Made by a program: the position numbers and the translations under genes. Shown here in pieces: positions 46,208 to 54,347 of a stretch of DNA of 64,000 nt; within the stretch, counting starts at the first letter, position 1; each line of letters begins with the position of its first letter. Under the pieces are notes generated by a model that did not search any database, had not been told where the DNA came from, and saw only the letters and a list, made by a program, of their open reading frames with translations. The stretch is taken from positions 62,001 to 126,000 of the forward strand of contig NZ_JAXMOC010000005.1 in NCBI RefSeq assembly GCF_034670125.1, written 5' to 3'. The DNA comes from Maricaulis sp034670125. GTDB taxonomy: Bacteria > Pseudomonadota > Alphaproteobacteria > Caulobacterales > Maricaulaceae.

Positions 46208-48109
46208 TCATTTCTGGAACCAGTCATGGATCTTTCGCGCCATGGCCTTGGAGATGCCGTCAACGCCCTCCAGATCGGCCAGCGCCGCATTGCGTACAGC
46301 CTTGGCCGAGCCGAAATGGGCCAGCAATGCCTTCTTGCGGGACGGCCCGATGCCATCAATCCCGTCGAGCGGATTGTCGGTCATCTGCTTCTTGCGCTTG
46401 GCCCGGTGGCCGCCGATTGCGAAGCGATGGGCCTCGTCGCGCAGGCGCTGGAGATAATAGAGAACCGGGTCCTTCATCGGCAGTTTGAAGGGTGGTTTTC
46501 CGGGCAGGTAGAAAGCTTCGCGACCGGCATCGCGCTCCGGACCCTTGGCGATGGCAGCGATGGTGATGCCGGTCTCGTCGGTAATGCCCAGTTCCTCGGC
46601 GATTTCCATCACGCTGGACAATTGACCCTTGCCGCCATCGATCAGCACCAGATCGGGCACCGGCGCGCCGTCATCGCGCTCTTTCAGCAGGCGCGAGAAG
46701 CGGCGCTTGAGCATCGCCTTCATCATCGCGAAATCATCATTGGTGGCGGCGTCATCGCCCTTCATGTTGAAGCGGCGATAATGGTTCTTTTCGAAGCCTT
46801 CCGGTCCGGCAACGATCATCGCGCCCAGCGCGTTGGTGCCCTGGATATGGGAGTTGTCATAGACCTCGATCCGCTGGGGCAGGTCAGGCAGGTCGAAGAC
46901 GCGCTGCACGCCTTTCAGAAGCTGGGTCTGCGAGGCGCTTTCGGCCATCCGCCGGGCGAGGGCTTCGCGGGCATTGGTCAGGGTGCGCTCGACCAGCTTG
47001 CGCTTTTCGCCGCGTTGCGGCGTGTGCAGGGAGACCTTGCGTTCGGTGCGCAGGCTCAGCGCTTCGCCCAGCAGCTCGGCGTCCTCGATCTCGTGCGACA
47101 GCAGGATCAGCGCCGGCGCCGGCTTGTCGTCATAGAATTGGGCGATGAAGGCAGCCAGCACCTCGGCCGGTTCGGCCTCCATGTCATGGCGCGGGAAGAA
47201 GGACTGGTTGCCCCAGTTCTGGCCCGCCCGGAAGAAGAAAACCTGGACGCAGGACTTGCCACCATCGGAGTGCACGGCGACGACGTCGGCCTCCTCCACG
47301 CCGTCGGGATTGATGCCTTGGTCAGTTGTCACAGCGGCGATGGCGCGGATGCGATCGCGCAGCTTGGCGGCGGTCTCGAAGTCCATCGCTTCGGAGGCTT
47401 GTGCCATGCGGGTCTGCAAATCCTCGCGCAGTGCATTCGACCGTCCGCGCAGGAAATCGGTGGCCTGCCTGACCAGCTCGTCATAGGCGGCGGGCTCGAT
47501 CAGATCGACGCAAGGACCCGCGCAGCGCTTGATCTGGTGCAGCATGCAGGCCCGTGAGCGGCCCTCATAAACGCTGTCGCTGCAGGTGCGGACCAGGAAG
47601 GCCTTTTGCAGCGTGTTGAGGGTCTGGTTGACCGCTCCGACCGAGGCGAAGGGACCGAAATAATCACCCTTGGCCTTGCGCGCGCCGCGATGCTTGGTCA
47701 GCTGGGCGGCGGGATGGTCCTTGCGGATCAAAATATAGGGGAAGCTCTTGTCGTCGCGCAGAAGGATGTTGAAGCGCGGCTTCAGCGACTTGATCAGATT
47801 GGCTTCCAGCAGCAGGGCTTCGGTCTCGGTCTGGGTGACCACGAACTCCATCTTGCGCGTCAGTCCGATCATCAGGGCGATGCGGTTGGAATGGCCGCGG
47901 CCATTGGCATAGTTGGAGACCCGGTTTTTCAGGTTGCGGGCCTTGCCGACATACAGGACCGTGCCATCTTCGCCGTACATCCGGTAAACGCCCGGCTTGG
48001 GCGGCAGGTTGCGGACATGGTCGGCAATGAGTTTCGCGCCCGCCAGAGATTGCGCAGGCGCGGCGGAAGCGTCATCTATCTCACCGGATTGAGGAGTTTG
48101 CGAAGTCAT
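46208..48109 (-). CDS. uvrC: excinuclease ABC subunit C
   Basis: A 633-aa repair nuclease. GIY-YIG domain near residue 40-60 (PGVYRMYGEDGTVLYVGKARNL), a UVR helix (MDFETAAKLRDRIRAI), the RNase H-like core (EVYDNSHIQGTNALGAM) and two C-terminal helix-hairpin-helix motifs (GIDGIGPSRKKALL, LEGVDGISKAMARKIHDWF). It cuts on both sides of DNA lesions with UvrAB. ATG 48109 shares two bases with the start codon of the divergent SDR gene. No clear ribosome site is visible. Confidence 0.96.
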   Translation of the reverse strand: MTSQTPQSGEIDDASAAPAQSLAGAKLIADHVRNLPPKPGVYRMYGEDGTVLYVGKARNLKNRVSNYANGRGHSNRIALMIGLTRKMEFVVTQTETEALLLEANLIKSLKPRFNILLRDDKSFPYILIRKDHPAAQLTKHRGARKAKGDYFGPFASVGAVNQTLNTLQKAFLVRTCSDSVYEGRSRACMLHQIKRCAGPCVDLIEPAAYDELVRQATDFLRGRSNALREDLQTRMAQASEAMDFETAAKLRDRIRAIAAVTTDQGINPDGVEEADVVAVHSDGGKSCVQVFFFRAGQNWGNQSFFPRHDMEAEPAEVLAAFIAQFYDDKPAPALILLSHEIEDAELLGEALSLRTERKVSLHTPQRGEKRKLVERTLTNAREALARRMAESASQTQLLKGVQRVFDLPDLPQRIEVYDNSHIQGTNALGAMIVAGPEGFEKNHYRRFNMKGDDAATNDDFAMMKAMLKRRFSRLLKERDDGAPVPDLVLIDGGKGQLSSVMEIAEELGITDETGITIAAIAKGPERDAGREAFYLPGKPPFKLPMKDPVLYYLQRLRDEAHRFAIGGHRAKRKKQMTDNPLDGIDGIGPSRKKALLAHFGSAKAVRNAALADLEGVDGISKAMARKIHDWFQK

Positions 48110-48875
48110 GTCGGACAGGATTGCGCTCGTAACCGGTGGCGGCAAGCGCCTGGGTGCCAAAATCGCCAGCGCCCTCGGTGCGGATGGCTGGCATGTGATC
48201 GTTCATTACAATGCTTCGGCGACCGAGGCACAGGCCGTTGCTGCTGACATCGTTGCGGCAGGAGGCTCGGCCCGGGCCGTTCAGTTTGATCTTGCCGACA
48301 CCGCTGCGGTCGAAGACTTCCTGGCTGATGTGGGGCGCATCGACGTGCTGATCAACTCCGCCTCGATTTTCGAGATGGACCGGCCCGAGGACGTCTCCCC
48401 GCAATCGCTGGAAGACCATTGGCGTATCAACACGGCGGCGCCGGTCCTGCTGGCCAAGGCGATGGCGGCGCATCACACGGAGCGCGCCTCCGGCTGTGTG
48501 ATCAACCTGCTCGACCAGAAACTCTTCAACCTCAATCCGGACTTCTTCGCCTACACCCTGTCCAAACACGCGCTTCTGGGTGCCACGACGACCCTGGCGA
48601 TGGCCTTCGCCCCCGCCGTCCGCGTCAATGCCATCGCGCCGGGTATCACCCTGCCATCAGGCGGTCAGTCTGACGCCGAGTTCGCGCGCGCCCACACAAC
48701 GAATCCGATGCGCGGCGGCTCAACGCCGGATGACATCATCCGGGCGGTGCGCTTCATCCTTGCGACGCCGTCGATGACGGGTGAGACCATCACCATTGAT
48801 GGTGGCCAGCATCTCGACGCCCGCAATCGCGACGTGATGTACGCCGCCAATCCGCCGCAGGACGACGCCTCATGA
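48108..48875 (+). CDS. pteridine-reductase-like short-chain dehydrogenase
   Basis: A 255-aa SDR. TGGGKRLG (9-16) is the NADPH-binding motif of the PTR1/FolM type, with Arg in place of the usual residue. The active Tyr and Lys are Y149 and K153 (YTLSK). The catalytic Ser of normal SDRs is Asp here (D136 in NLLDQKLF), the same 13-residue spacing to Tyr as in PTR1. The next gene is folB. Together these point to a dihydromonapterin or pteridine reductase, perhaps a bypass of FolA. GAGGAG lies 11 nt upstream. Confidence 0.88.
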   Translation: MSDRIALVTGGGKRLGAKIASALGADGWHVIVHYNASATEAQAVAADIVAAGGSARAVQFDLADTAAVEDFLADVGRIDVLINSASIFEMDRPEDVSPQSLEDHWRINTAAPVLLAKAMAAHHTERASGCVINLLDQKLFNLNPDFFAYTLSKHALLGATTTLAMAFAPAVRVNAIAPGITLPSGGQSDAEFARAHTTNPMRGGSTPDDIIRAVRFILATPSMTGETITIDGGQHLDARNRDVMYAANPPQDDAS

Positions 48876-49273
48876 GACTGGACAATGTGATCGAGAACGC
48901 CCTGGCCGGCGCGTCGGGCGAGGATGTCTTCATCTACCGGCTGGAAGGCGTGAAACTGGATGTCGAGATCGGCATCCATGACTATGAGCGCGGCGTCAAA
49001 CAACGCGTCCTGATCGACGTCATCACCCTGGTATCCAAGGAGTGGTGCGGGTCGGACGATATCGGCACGGTGGTCGATTACGACTATATCCTGCACGGCA
49101 TCAAGGCGCTGGAGACCCGCCAGTTCGACCTCCAGGAAACCCTGTGCGGGACAGTTCTGGATATCGCCCTGCAACCCGCCGTCGTCACCGCCGCCCAGGT
49201 CACGACGCGCAAGGTGGATGCCTATGCGGATGCGGCGGCTGTCGGACTGACGCGGTTCCGGCGGAAGGTTTGA
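48872..49273 (+). CDS. folB: dihydroneopterin aldolase
   Basis: A 133-aa FolB-type protein (YRLEGVKLDVEIGIHDYERGVKQRVLIDV, VVDYDYI). It splits dihydroneopterin to 6-hydroxymethyl-dihydropterin in folate synthesis. It overlaps the SDR stop by 4 bp (ATGA), so the pair is an operon. A family 1 repeat starts 22 bp after the stop. Confidence 0.92.
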   Translation: MRLDNVIENALAGASGEDVFIYRLEGVKLDVEIGIHDYERGVKQRVLIDVITLVSKEWCGSDDIGTVVDYDYILHGIKALETRQFDLQETLCGTVLDIALQPAVVTAAQVTTRKVDAYADAAAVGLTRFRRKV

Positions 49274-49295
49274 GGCGGGGGTTTTCCCGCCGTTT

Positions 49296-49415
49296 TTGTC
49301 ATCCCCGCCGGATGTCCCGCGTATGCGGGACGCAGGGCGGGGACCCAGGTGGTCGCGACCACATAGGTCCCTGACTTTCGCCCCGCTTTCGCGGGGCGTC
49401 CATCAGGGAAGACAA
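49296..49415. repeat. double-palindrome intergenic repeat, copy E (family 1)
   Basis: 120 bp from TTGTCATCCCC to CAGGGAAGACAA; the closing GATGACAA has changed to GAAGACAA. Left hairpin GTCCCGC/GCGGGAC and right hairpin CCCCGC/GCGGGG. It lies between convergent folB and the DUF418 gene, 20-22 bp from each stop, so it is well placed to end both transcripts. Confidence 0.9.
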
Positions 49416-49435
49416 CTTGGATTGTCCGGCGAAAC

Positions 49436-50641
49436 TTACCCGGTCGCCTCGGTCGGCTTGCCTTTCAGCAGCGGCTGGAACCCGCCATAGGTGAGCGAGC
49501 GCCACAGCCATTCCAGCGGACCGAAGCGGAAGAAGTGGAGCCAGATCGGCGACCAGATCAGCTGGATTGCCCACACAATCAGGACCAGCTTGAACTGGTC
49601 GACCCGTTCGACCGTACCGAACAGTCCAAGACCCGGCGTGCCGACGAAGATGAAGGTCATGATCAGGGTTTGCGACAGATAATTGGTGAAGGCCATCCGG
49701 CCGGTCGCCGCGAACAGTTTCACGATCAGGCTGAAGATGCCGATCTTGGCGATCAGCATCACCGCCGAGGCATAACCGAAGGCGAGGACAAGGCTGCCGA
49801 CATAGGTCAGGGCATTGCCGTCAGCCATGGCCTGGGTGTCGAACTCGCCGGCGATCATGGTCGTCGTAGAGGTGTGGCAGAGCCACCAGCCGACCGGCAG
49901 GGCGATCAGGGCGAGGATGCCGTAGCGGACATGGCCCCAGCTGGCGGACAGGAAGCCGCTCTTGAACAGCGCCATGCCGATGAACATCAGGCCGAGCGTG
50001 CGAGGGCCAAGCGCGATCATCGAGAAGATCTGGCCGATGGCGGCGAAACCGGCATTCCAGGGCAGGCGTTCGACATAACCGGCCTGGTAGGCCTCGGTCA
50101 TGCCGGTCTGGAAGCCGGACATCATCTCGGCCTCCTGTGCGGCGCTTTCGGGTGAGGCGAACATCACGCCAAGATAGCCGCCGCCGACCATCAACAAGGC
50201 GGTGACCCCGATCAGGACGATGCCCCAGATGACCAGCTTCAGCGGCGACATGCGGCGGGCCATCACGGCCAGCATGCCCAGCAGGGCATAGTGGACCAGA
50301 ATATCGCCCCACCAGAGCAGGTAGGCGTGGATGGCACCGATCGCGAGCAGCCACAGCATGCGCGGATAATGCTTGCCGGTATTCTCGCCATCGCCGGCCA
50401 TCAAGATGATGCCGGCCCCGAACAGGGTCGAGAAAATCGTGACAAACTTGAAGGCGAAGAAGGTGTGCGCGAACGCCCAGACATCCAGGTTGGCACCGGT
50501 CAGGTCCATCTGCATGGTCGGGTCGTCATAGGCCATGGGCGTCATCGCGAAGCCCTGGACATTCATCATCAATATGCCCAGCACGGCGATGCCGCGCAGT
50601 GCGTCGATCGAGACCAGACGGTCGATTCTCGGAGCTGACAT
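49436..50641 (-). CDS. DUF418 membrane protein
   Basis: A 401-aa membrane protein with about ten helices. RLVSIDALRGIAVLGILMMN is the acyltransferase-like start typical of the DUF418/YeiB family, and a C-terminal region with WSPIWLHFFRFGPLEWLWRSLTYG (two pieces) is the DUF418 domain. The function is not known; relatives transfer acyl groups across the membrane. Its upstream gap of 148 bp holds divergent promoters shared with the DUF4197 gene. Confidence 0.88.
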   Translation of the reverse strand: MSAPRIDRLVSIDALRGIAVLGILMMNVQGFAMTPMAYDDPTMQMDLTGANLDVWAFAHTFFAFKFVTIFSTLFGAGIILMAGDGENTGKHYPRMLWLLAIGAIHAYLLWWGDILVHYALLGMLAVMARRMSPLKLVIWGIVLIGVTALLMVGGGYLGVMFASPESAAQEAEMMSGFQTGMTEAYQAGYVERLPWNAGFAAIGQIFSMIALGPRTLGLMFIGMALFKSGFLSASWGHVRYGILALIALPVGWWLCHTSTTTMIAGEFDTQAMADGNALTYVGSLVLAFGYASAVMLIAKIGIFSLIVKLFAATGRMAFTNYLSQTLIMTFIFVGTPGLGLFGTVERVDQFKLVLIVWAIQLIWSPIWLHFFRFGPLEWLWRSLTYGGFQPLLKGKPTEATG

Positions 50642-50789
50642 TGTGTTCCCCCTCGGAATATGGCGCGCAGACTAGCGGTCCGGGCCATGTTTGTCGCGGG
50701 GACGCCGCCATGTGCAATTCCCCCTTACCGACAAAGTGTTCGCTTGCGCATCCTTGTGCAACACTCTGTCACCTTGACCGGAGATTACC

Positions 50790-51503
50790 ATGCACCGACG
50801 TTCCCTGATCCTGGGCCTTGGCTCACTGGCCCTGCTGGCCCCGTCGACGGCCCTGGCCGGGCAGTTCCGTCTGAATGAACGCCAGGCCGGCGAGGGCGTC
50901 CGGGCGGCGCTCAGCCAGGCGGCCCGACTCGCCACGACACGCCTGGGCCAGACCGACGGCTTTTTCGGTGATCCCCGGGTCCGCATTCCGCTGCCGTCCC
51001 GGGTTCGTGATGTCCAGCGCATGTTGCGCCGGGTCGGCCTGTCGCGTGAGCTCGACGATCTGGAGCGCCAGCTCAATCGTGCGGCGGAGGCTGCCATGCC
51101 GGCGGTGCAGACAATCTTCGTTGATGCCGTCCGCTCGATCACACTGGACGATGCGATCGGCATCGTGCGCGGCGGTGACCGTTCGGCGACGGATTTCCTG
51201 GAACGCCAGACATCGGACGCGCTCTATGGTCTGATTCGCCCCCGCATGGCTGATACGCTGGAGGCGTCGGGGGCCTACCGGACGCTGCAGCCGATCGAGG
51301 ACAGGCTGGGCCGCCAGGGCGGCTTTCTGGGCCGACTGATGCGGAGCCAGTCAGGTGGCGGGTCCCTGCGAGAACAGGTGACGGATGATGCGTCCCGGCG
51401 CGCCATGGCCGGTGTCTTCCACTATGTCGGTGAAGAAGAGCGCGCGATCCGCAGCGATCCGGTCAACCGGACCACCTCCATCCTGCGCCGGGTCTTTGGC
51501 TGA
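50790..51503 (+). CDS. DUF4197 secreted protein
   Basis: A 237-aa protein with a signal peptide (1-24, ILGLGSLALLAPSTALA). GQTDGFFGDPRVRIPLPSRV and the last part (DDASRRAMAGVFHYVGEEERAIR) fit DUF4197. The family is helical, periplasmic and uncharacterised. GGAGA sits near the ATG. Confidence 0.85.
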   Translation: MHRRSLILGLGSLALLAPSTALAGQFRLNERQAGEGVRAALSQAARLATTRLGQTDGFFGDPRVRIPLPSRVRDVQRMLRRVGLSRELDDLERQLNRAAEAAMPAVQTIFVDAVRSITLDDAIGIVRGGDRSATDFLERQTSDALYGLIRPRMADTLEASGAYRTLQPIEDRLGRQGGFLGRLMRSQSGGGSLREQVTDDASRRAMAGVFHYVGEEERAIRSDPVNRTTSILRRVFG

Positions 51504-51558
51504 CGCGCGGGGACACGGCGACCTCACACTCAATTGACCGGCACCCGGCTGGTGCCGT

Positions 51559-51587
51559 GAGCCGGATCGGGCAGACTGATCCGGCTC
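51559..51587 (+). other. perfect hairpin ahead of the serine-hydrolase gene
   Basis: GAGCCGGATC (51559-51568) and GATCCGGCTC (51578-51587) form a 10-bp stem with a 9-nt loop. It stands 3 bp before the ribosome site (CTGGAGGGAG, 51591-51600) of the next gene. There is no T-tract, so it is either a terminator needing Rho, a control hairpin or an operator. Confidence 0.6.
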
Positions 51588-51609
51588 GGTCTGGAGGGAG
51601 GGCCTGTCG

Positions 51610-52623
51610 ATGTTGTTGCGCCACCTGTCGGCCGGACTGGCCGGTCTGTTCATCTTTGCCGTACTCGCCTTGCCGCAGGCTGGAGCGCAGTCGCGCCTGG
51701 AAGTCGATTGTGAAGCCGGGTGGGCCCACCATGTGGCCGCGCGCGGGGTCGCCTTCCTTGTCATCCATCGCGGTGCCCTGGTGTGTGAGCGCTACGACCG
51801 CGGGGTTGAGCCCGACGACAGCTGGTGGCTGGCCAGCGGCACCAAGAGCTTTGCGCCTGTGATGGTTGCCTTGGCGGTCCAGGACGGATTGCTGGAGCTG
51901 GACCAACCCGTTTCTGACTTGCTGGGCGAGTGGGCGGACGACCCGGACCGGTCTGCGGTCACGATCCGCCACCTGCTCGACCAATCGAGCGGTCTTGCGG
52001 TCAACGTTCGAAACCGGCGCCTGCCCAGCTATCAGCGGGCCATTGCCACCCGGCAGGAATTCGACCCGGGTGAGCGGTTCCGGTATGGCGCCGCCCATTT
52101 CGAAGTGCTGGGAGAGGTGCTGCGACGGCAACTCGCCGTCAATGATCTTGACCCGACTCCGGCCGACTATCTATTGCGCCGTTTCCTGCGTCCGCTGGGG
52201 ATCGGGATCGACGCCTGGCGGGCGGTCGATGGGCAGCCGGCGATGTCGGAAGGCGCGCGGATGTCCGCGCTGGACTGGGGGCGTTTTGGCCAGGCCGTGC
52301 TGGCACAGGGTCGCTTTGGCGATGTCGCGCTGGGCGATGAAGGGGTCTGGGCGGCAATGTTCGAGCCCGGTACTGCCAATCCCGGATACGGGCTCGGCTG
52401 GTGGCTGATCGACCCGGAGGCGGATGGCTGGTCCCGCCCGTTCGTCGCCGTTGCGGCCGGGGCTGGCGGCCAGCGTCTTTACGTCATTCCGGCCATGGAT
52501 CTGGTGGTCGTACGGATGACCCGCGGCGTCATCGACGACCGGGCGACACGAGACGAGCCATGGTCGGACCGCGACTTCCTGAGGCGTCTGATCGGGGTGC
52601 GACGTGAGGGGCGTGGCGAATAA
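51610..52623 (+). CDS. secreted serine hydrolase, class C beta-lactamase fold
   Basis: A 337-aa protein with a signal peptide (1-27). SxxK motif at 76-79 (SGTK) and the helix after it (SFAPVMVALAVQDGLLELDQPVSDLLGEW) are the penicillin-binding fold. The second-motif Tyr sits in FRYGAAHFEVLGE. It may cleave esters, D-peptides or a beta-lactam. AGGGAG lies 10 nt before the ATG. Confidence 0.88.
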   Translation: MLLRHLSAGLAGLFIFAVLALPQAGAQSRLEVDCEAGWAHHVAARGVAFLVIHRGALVCERYDRGVEPDDSWWLASGTKSFAPVMVALAVQDGLLELDQPVSDLLGEWADDPDRSAVTIRHLLDQSSGLAVNVRNRRLPSYQRAIATRQEFDPGERFRYGAAHFEVLGEVLRRQLAVNDLDPTPADYLLRRFLRPLGIGIDAWRAVDGQPAMSEGARMSALDWGRFGQAVLAQGRFGDVALGDEGVWAAMFEPGTANPGYGLGWWLIDPEADGWSRPFVAVAAGAGGQRLYVIPAMDLVVVRMTRGVIDDRATRDEPWSDRDFLRRLIGVRREGRGE

Positions 52624-52666
52624 GCAGGGTCAGGCTGACGCGAGGTGTAACGCCTTTCGCCTGTAT

Positions 52667-52708
52667 TAAAATCAATAGTTTGCATTGCGAACGCAACGAT
52701 AGATTTTA
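52667..52708. promoter_or_regulatory. AT-rich inverted repeat upstream of the membrane-protease pair
   Basis: TAAAATCAAT (52667-52676) pairs with ATAGATTTTA (52699-52708) with one mismatch, and TTGCG/CGCAA (52685-52689, 52692-52696) lies near the centre. It is clearly richer in A+T than its surroundings. It starts 43 bp after the serine-hydrolase stop, so it could end that transcript or be an operator of the next gene. I see no further elements in the 169-bp gap. Confidence 0.5.
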
Positions 52709-52792
52709 GCGACTCGCCTTACGCGCTTGTCAGCGTTAACCTTTGCGCCGCTGTCGGTCGCGGGCCGACGATCGGACGGTTCGGGGGGGGGC

Positions 52793-54319
52793 ATGGCCGA
52801 CTTGATCACCTATGTGCTCGCCATCATTGGCGTAATGGGATGCGTTCTGACCCTGGTTGGAATCGCCATGCCAAGGCTGGCTGCTGCTGACGGGATCGAA
52901 ATCCGGTGGGCCGATGCCAGCGCCGAGTCGCTCTTTCGGATCCCGGTCACTGCCGTGCAGAATTTTATCGATTCAACACGCAATGCCTCGGAAGGGACGG
53001 CCGCACGGGCCCGCAGTTTCCAGAGCGTCGCGTGGATCGTGATCAGCGTATTTGGCACCGGTTATCTGATTTTCCGGATCGGATACGGAAGCGAGGCCGT
53101 CTGGGACCACATGGTGCCGTTGATCGTGATTGTCGGTCTGGGTGTTCTCGCACTGTTTCTCAATCAGGTTTTTGCCCGCAATCTCCACCGCCTCATCGAG
53201 CGCGTGAGGCTTGACACGCGGCACGCTGGATTTGTCCGGCACCTTGGGTTTCTCGAGCGCCGGAAAGAGCGGGTGGACAGCTTTGCCGCGCGCGGGGACC
53301 TGGATGCAGATGGCCGGAATTACATCAATGCAGAGCGGAGGACTCTGAGGCGCCGGAAGCAGGACACCCAGGCGCGGATCGAACTTGCCGAACGGCGACA
53401 GAACGAGCTGGGCGACGTCCCGACACTGGTCGCCAGCAGTCGGGCCGGAACGTTCCGGGTGTTTGTCGTGACGTCCATGGTTGTCGGGGCTCTCGGGTGG
53501 TTGTGGTGGCAGAGTTACCTGCCTCTCGTGGCGGGTGTCTTTGATATCCCGATCATGGATGCCCTGCAGACCATTGTGTTGATGATTCCGATCCTGCTGT
53601 TCATGTTTCTGTTCCTGCAAACCCTCATCCCGACAACGCAAATCCTGTCGAGCAACGAGCTTTCCGATCAGGACGAGACCGCAGACCCGCTCAACCAGAC
53701 ATCCGTCTTTCTGTTTCTGCTGGGCATCTGCCTGTCGCTCGCCCTGACTTTTTCCGCCCTTGCGCTGGGGAGCTTTCTGGAGCCGATGGCCCCTCTGCCA
53801 CAAATGCTTCAGCTGGTTGTGTGCAACGCGATTTTTGATGGCCTCACACTCATGCTGACCATTCGGGTCCTGCAGTTTGCCACCCGGGGCGCTTTCAGGC
53901 GCGGTTCTTCAGATATCGTGGCCTCGTTGAAAGTGTTGGTCGCCATTGTCGTTGACATCGGCATCGCGGCCGGGCTCGCATTCCTCAGCCTGTATATCGG
54001 ATTGTTCGGATCGGAGTTCCAGGTCAGCGCGGTGGAAGCCTTGCGGGTCCTGGTGGGGCAAGCGCCGAATGGCGAGGGCCTTGAGTTCGGTCCCTATTTC
54101 TGGGTCATGCATACCGCTTTCATCCCGACTGCGATGTACCTTCTCGGTTTGGTCTTGCTCATCCTGATGAAGCTGATCGCCACGGTTTTCTACAACGTGT
54201 TCAGCGGTCGTTTCGGGCGGGCCATTCCGGCGACGGGTACCTTGTTGATGACGGTGTCCGCCATGGGCGGATACCTGCTCTATCTCGGTGATCGGCATCA
54301 TTGGTTCGGGGGCGGGTAG
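52793..54319 (+). CDS. large membrane protein of unknown family, partner of the SDH protease
   Basis: A 508-aa protein with about nine membrane helices (first at 2-24, then near 77-100, 107-128, 237-257, 265-290, 318-345, 395-425, 455-480, 488-503). Between residues 130 and 225 is a highly charged helical region (RLIERVRLDTRHAG, RTLRRRKQDTQARIELAERR) that looks like a cytoplasmic coiled coil. No known motif is seen. ATG 52793 follows a run of nine G. The next gene (SDH protease) begins 28 bp later, so the two likely form a unit. Confidence 0.75.
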   Translation: MADLITYVLAIIGVMGCVLTLVGIAMPRLAAADGIEIRWADASAESLFRIPVTAVQNFIDSTRNASEGTAARARSFQSVAWIVISVFGTGYLIFRIGYGSEAVWDHMVPLIVIVGLGVLALFLNQVFARNLHRLIERVRLDTRHAGFVRHLGFLERRKERVDSFAARGDLDADGRNYINAERRTLRRRKQDTQARIELAERRQNELGDVPTLVASSRAGTFRVFVVTSMVVGALGWLWWQSYLPLVAGVFDIPIMDALQTIVLMIPILLFMFLFLQTLIPTTQILSSNELSDQDETADPLNQTSVFLFLLGICLSLALTFSALALGSFLEPMAPLPQMLQLVVCNAIFDGLTLMLTIRVLQFATRGAFRRGSSDIVASLKVLVAIVVDIGIAAGLAFLSLYIGLFGSEFQVSAVEALRVLVGQAPNGEGLEFGPYFWVMHTAFIPTAMYLLGLVLLILMKLIATVFYNVFSGRFGRAIPATGTLLMTVSAMGGYLLYLGDRHHWFGGG

Positions 54320-54347
54320 GCTTGGCGCACGGAGGGAAATAGGGCTC

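Noticed and set aside
45899..47557. 552-codon plus-strand frame opposite uvrC
   Set aside because: UvrC domains are complete on the minus strand; this frame has no recognisable fold.
14096..49415. Repeats considered as a CRISPR array or tRNA remnants
   Set aside because: Copies are single and kilobases apart, without regular spacers, and have no cloverleaf with an anticodon.
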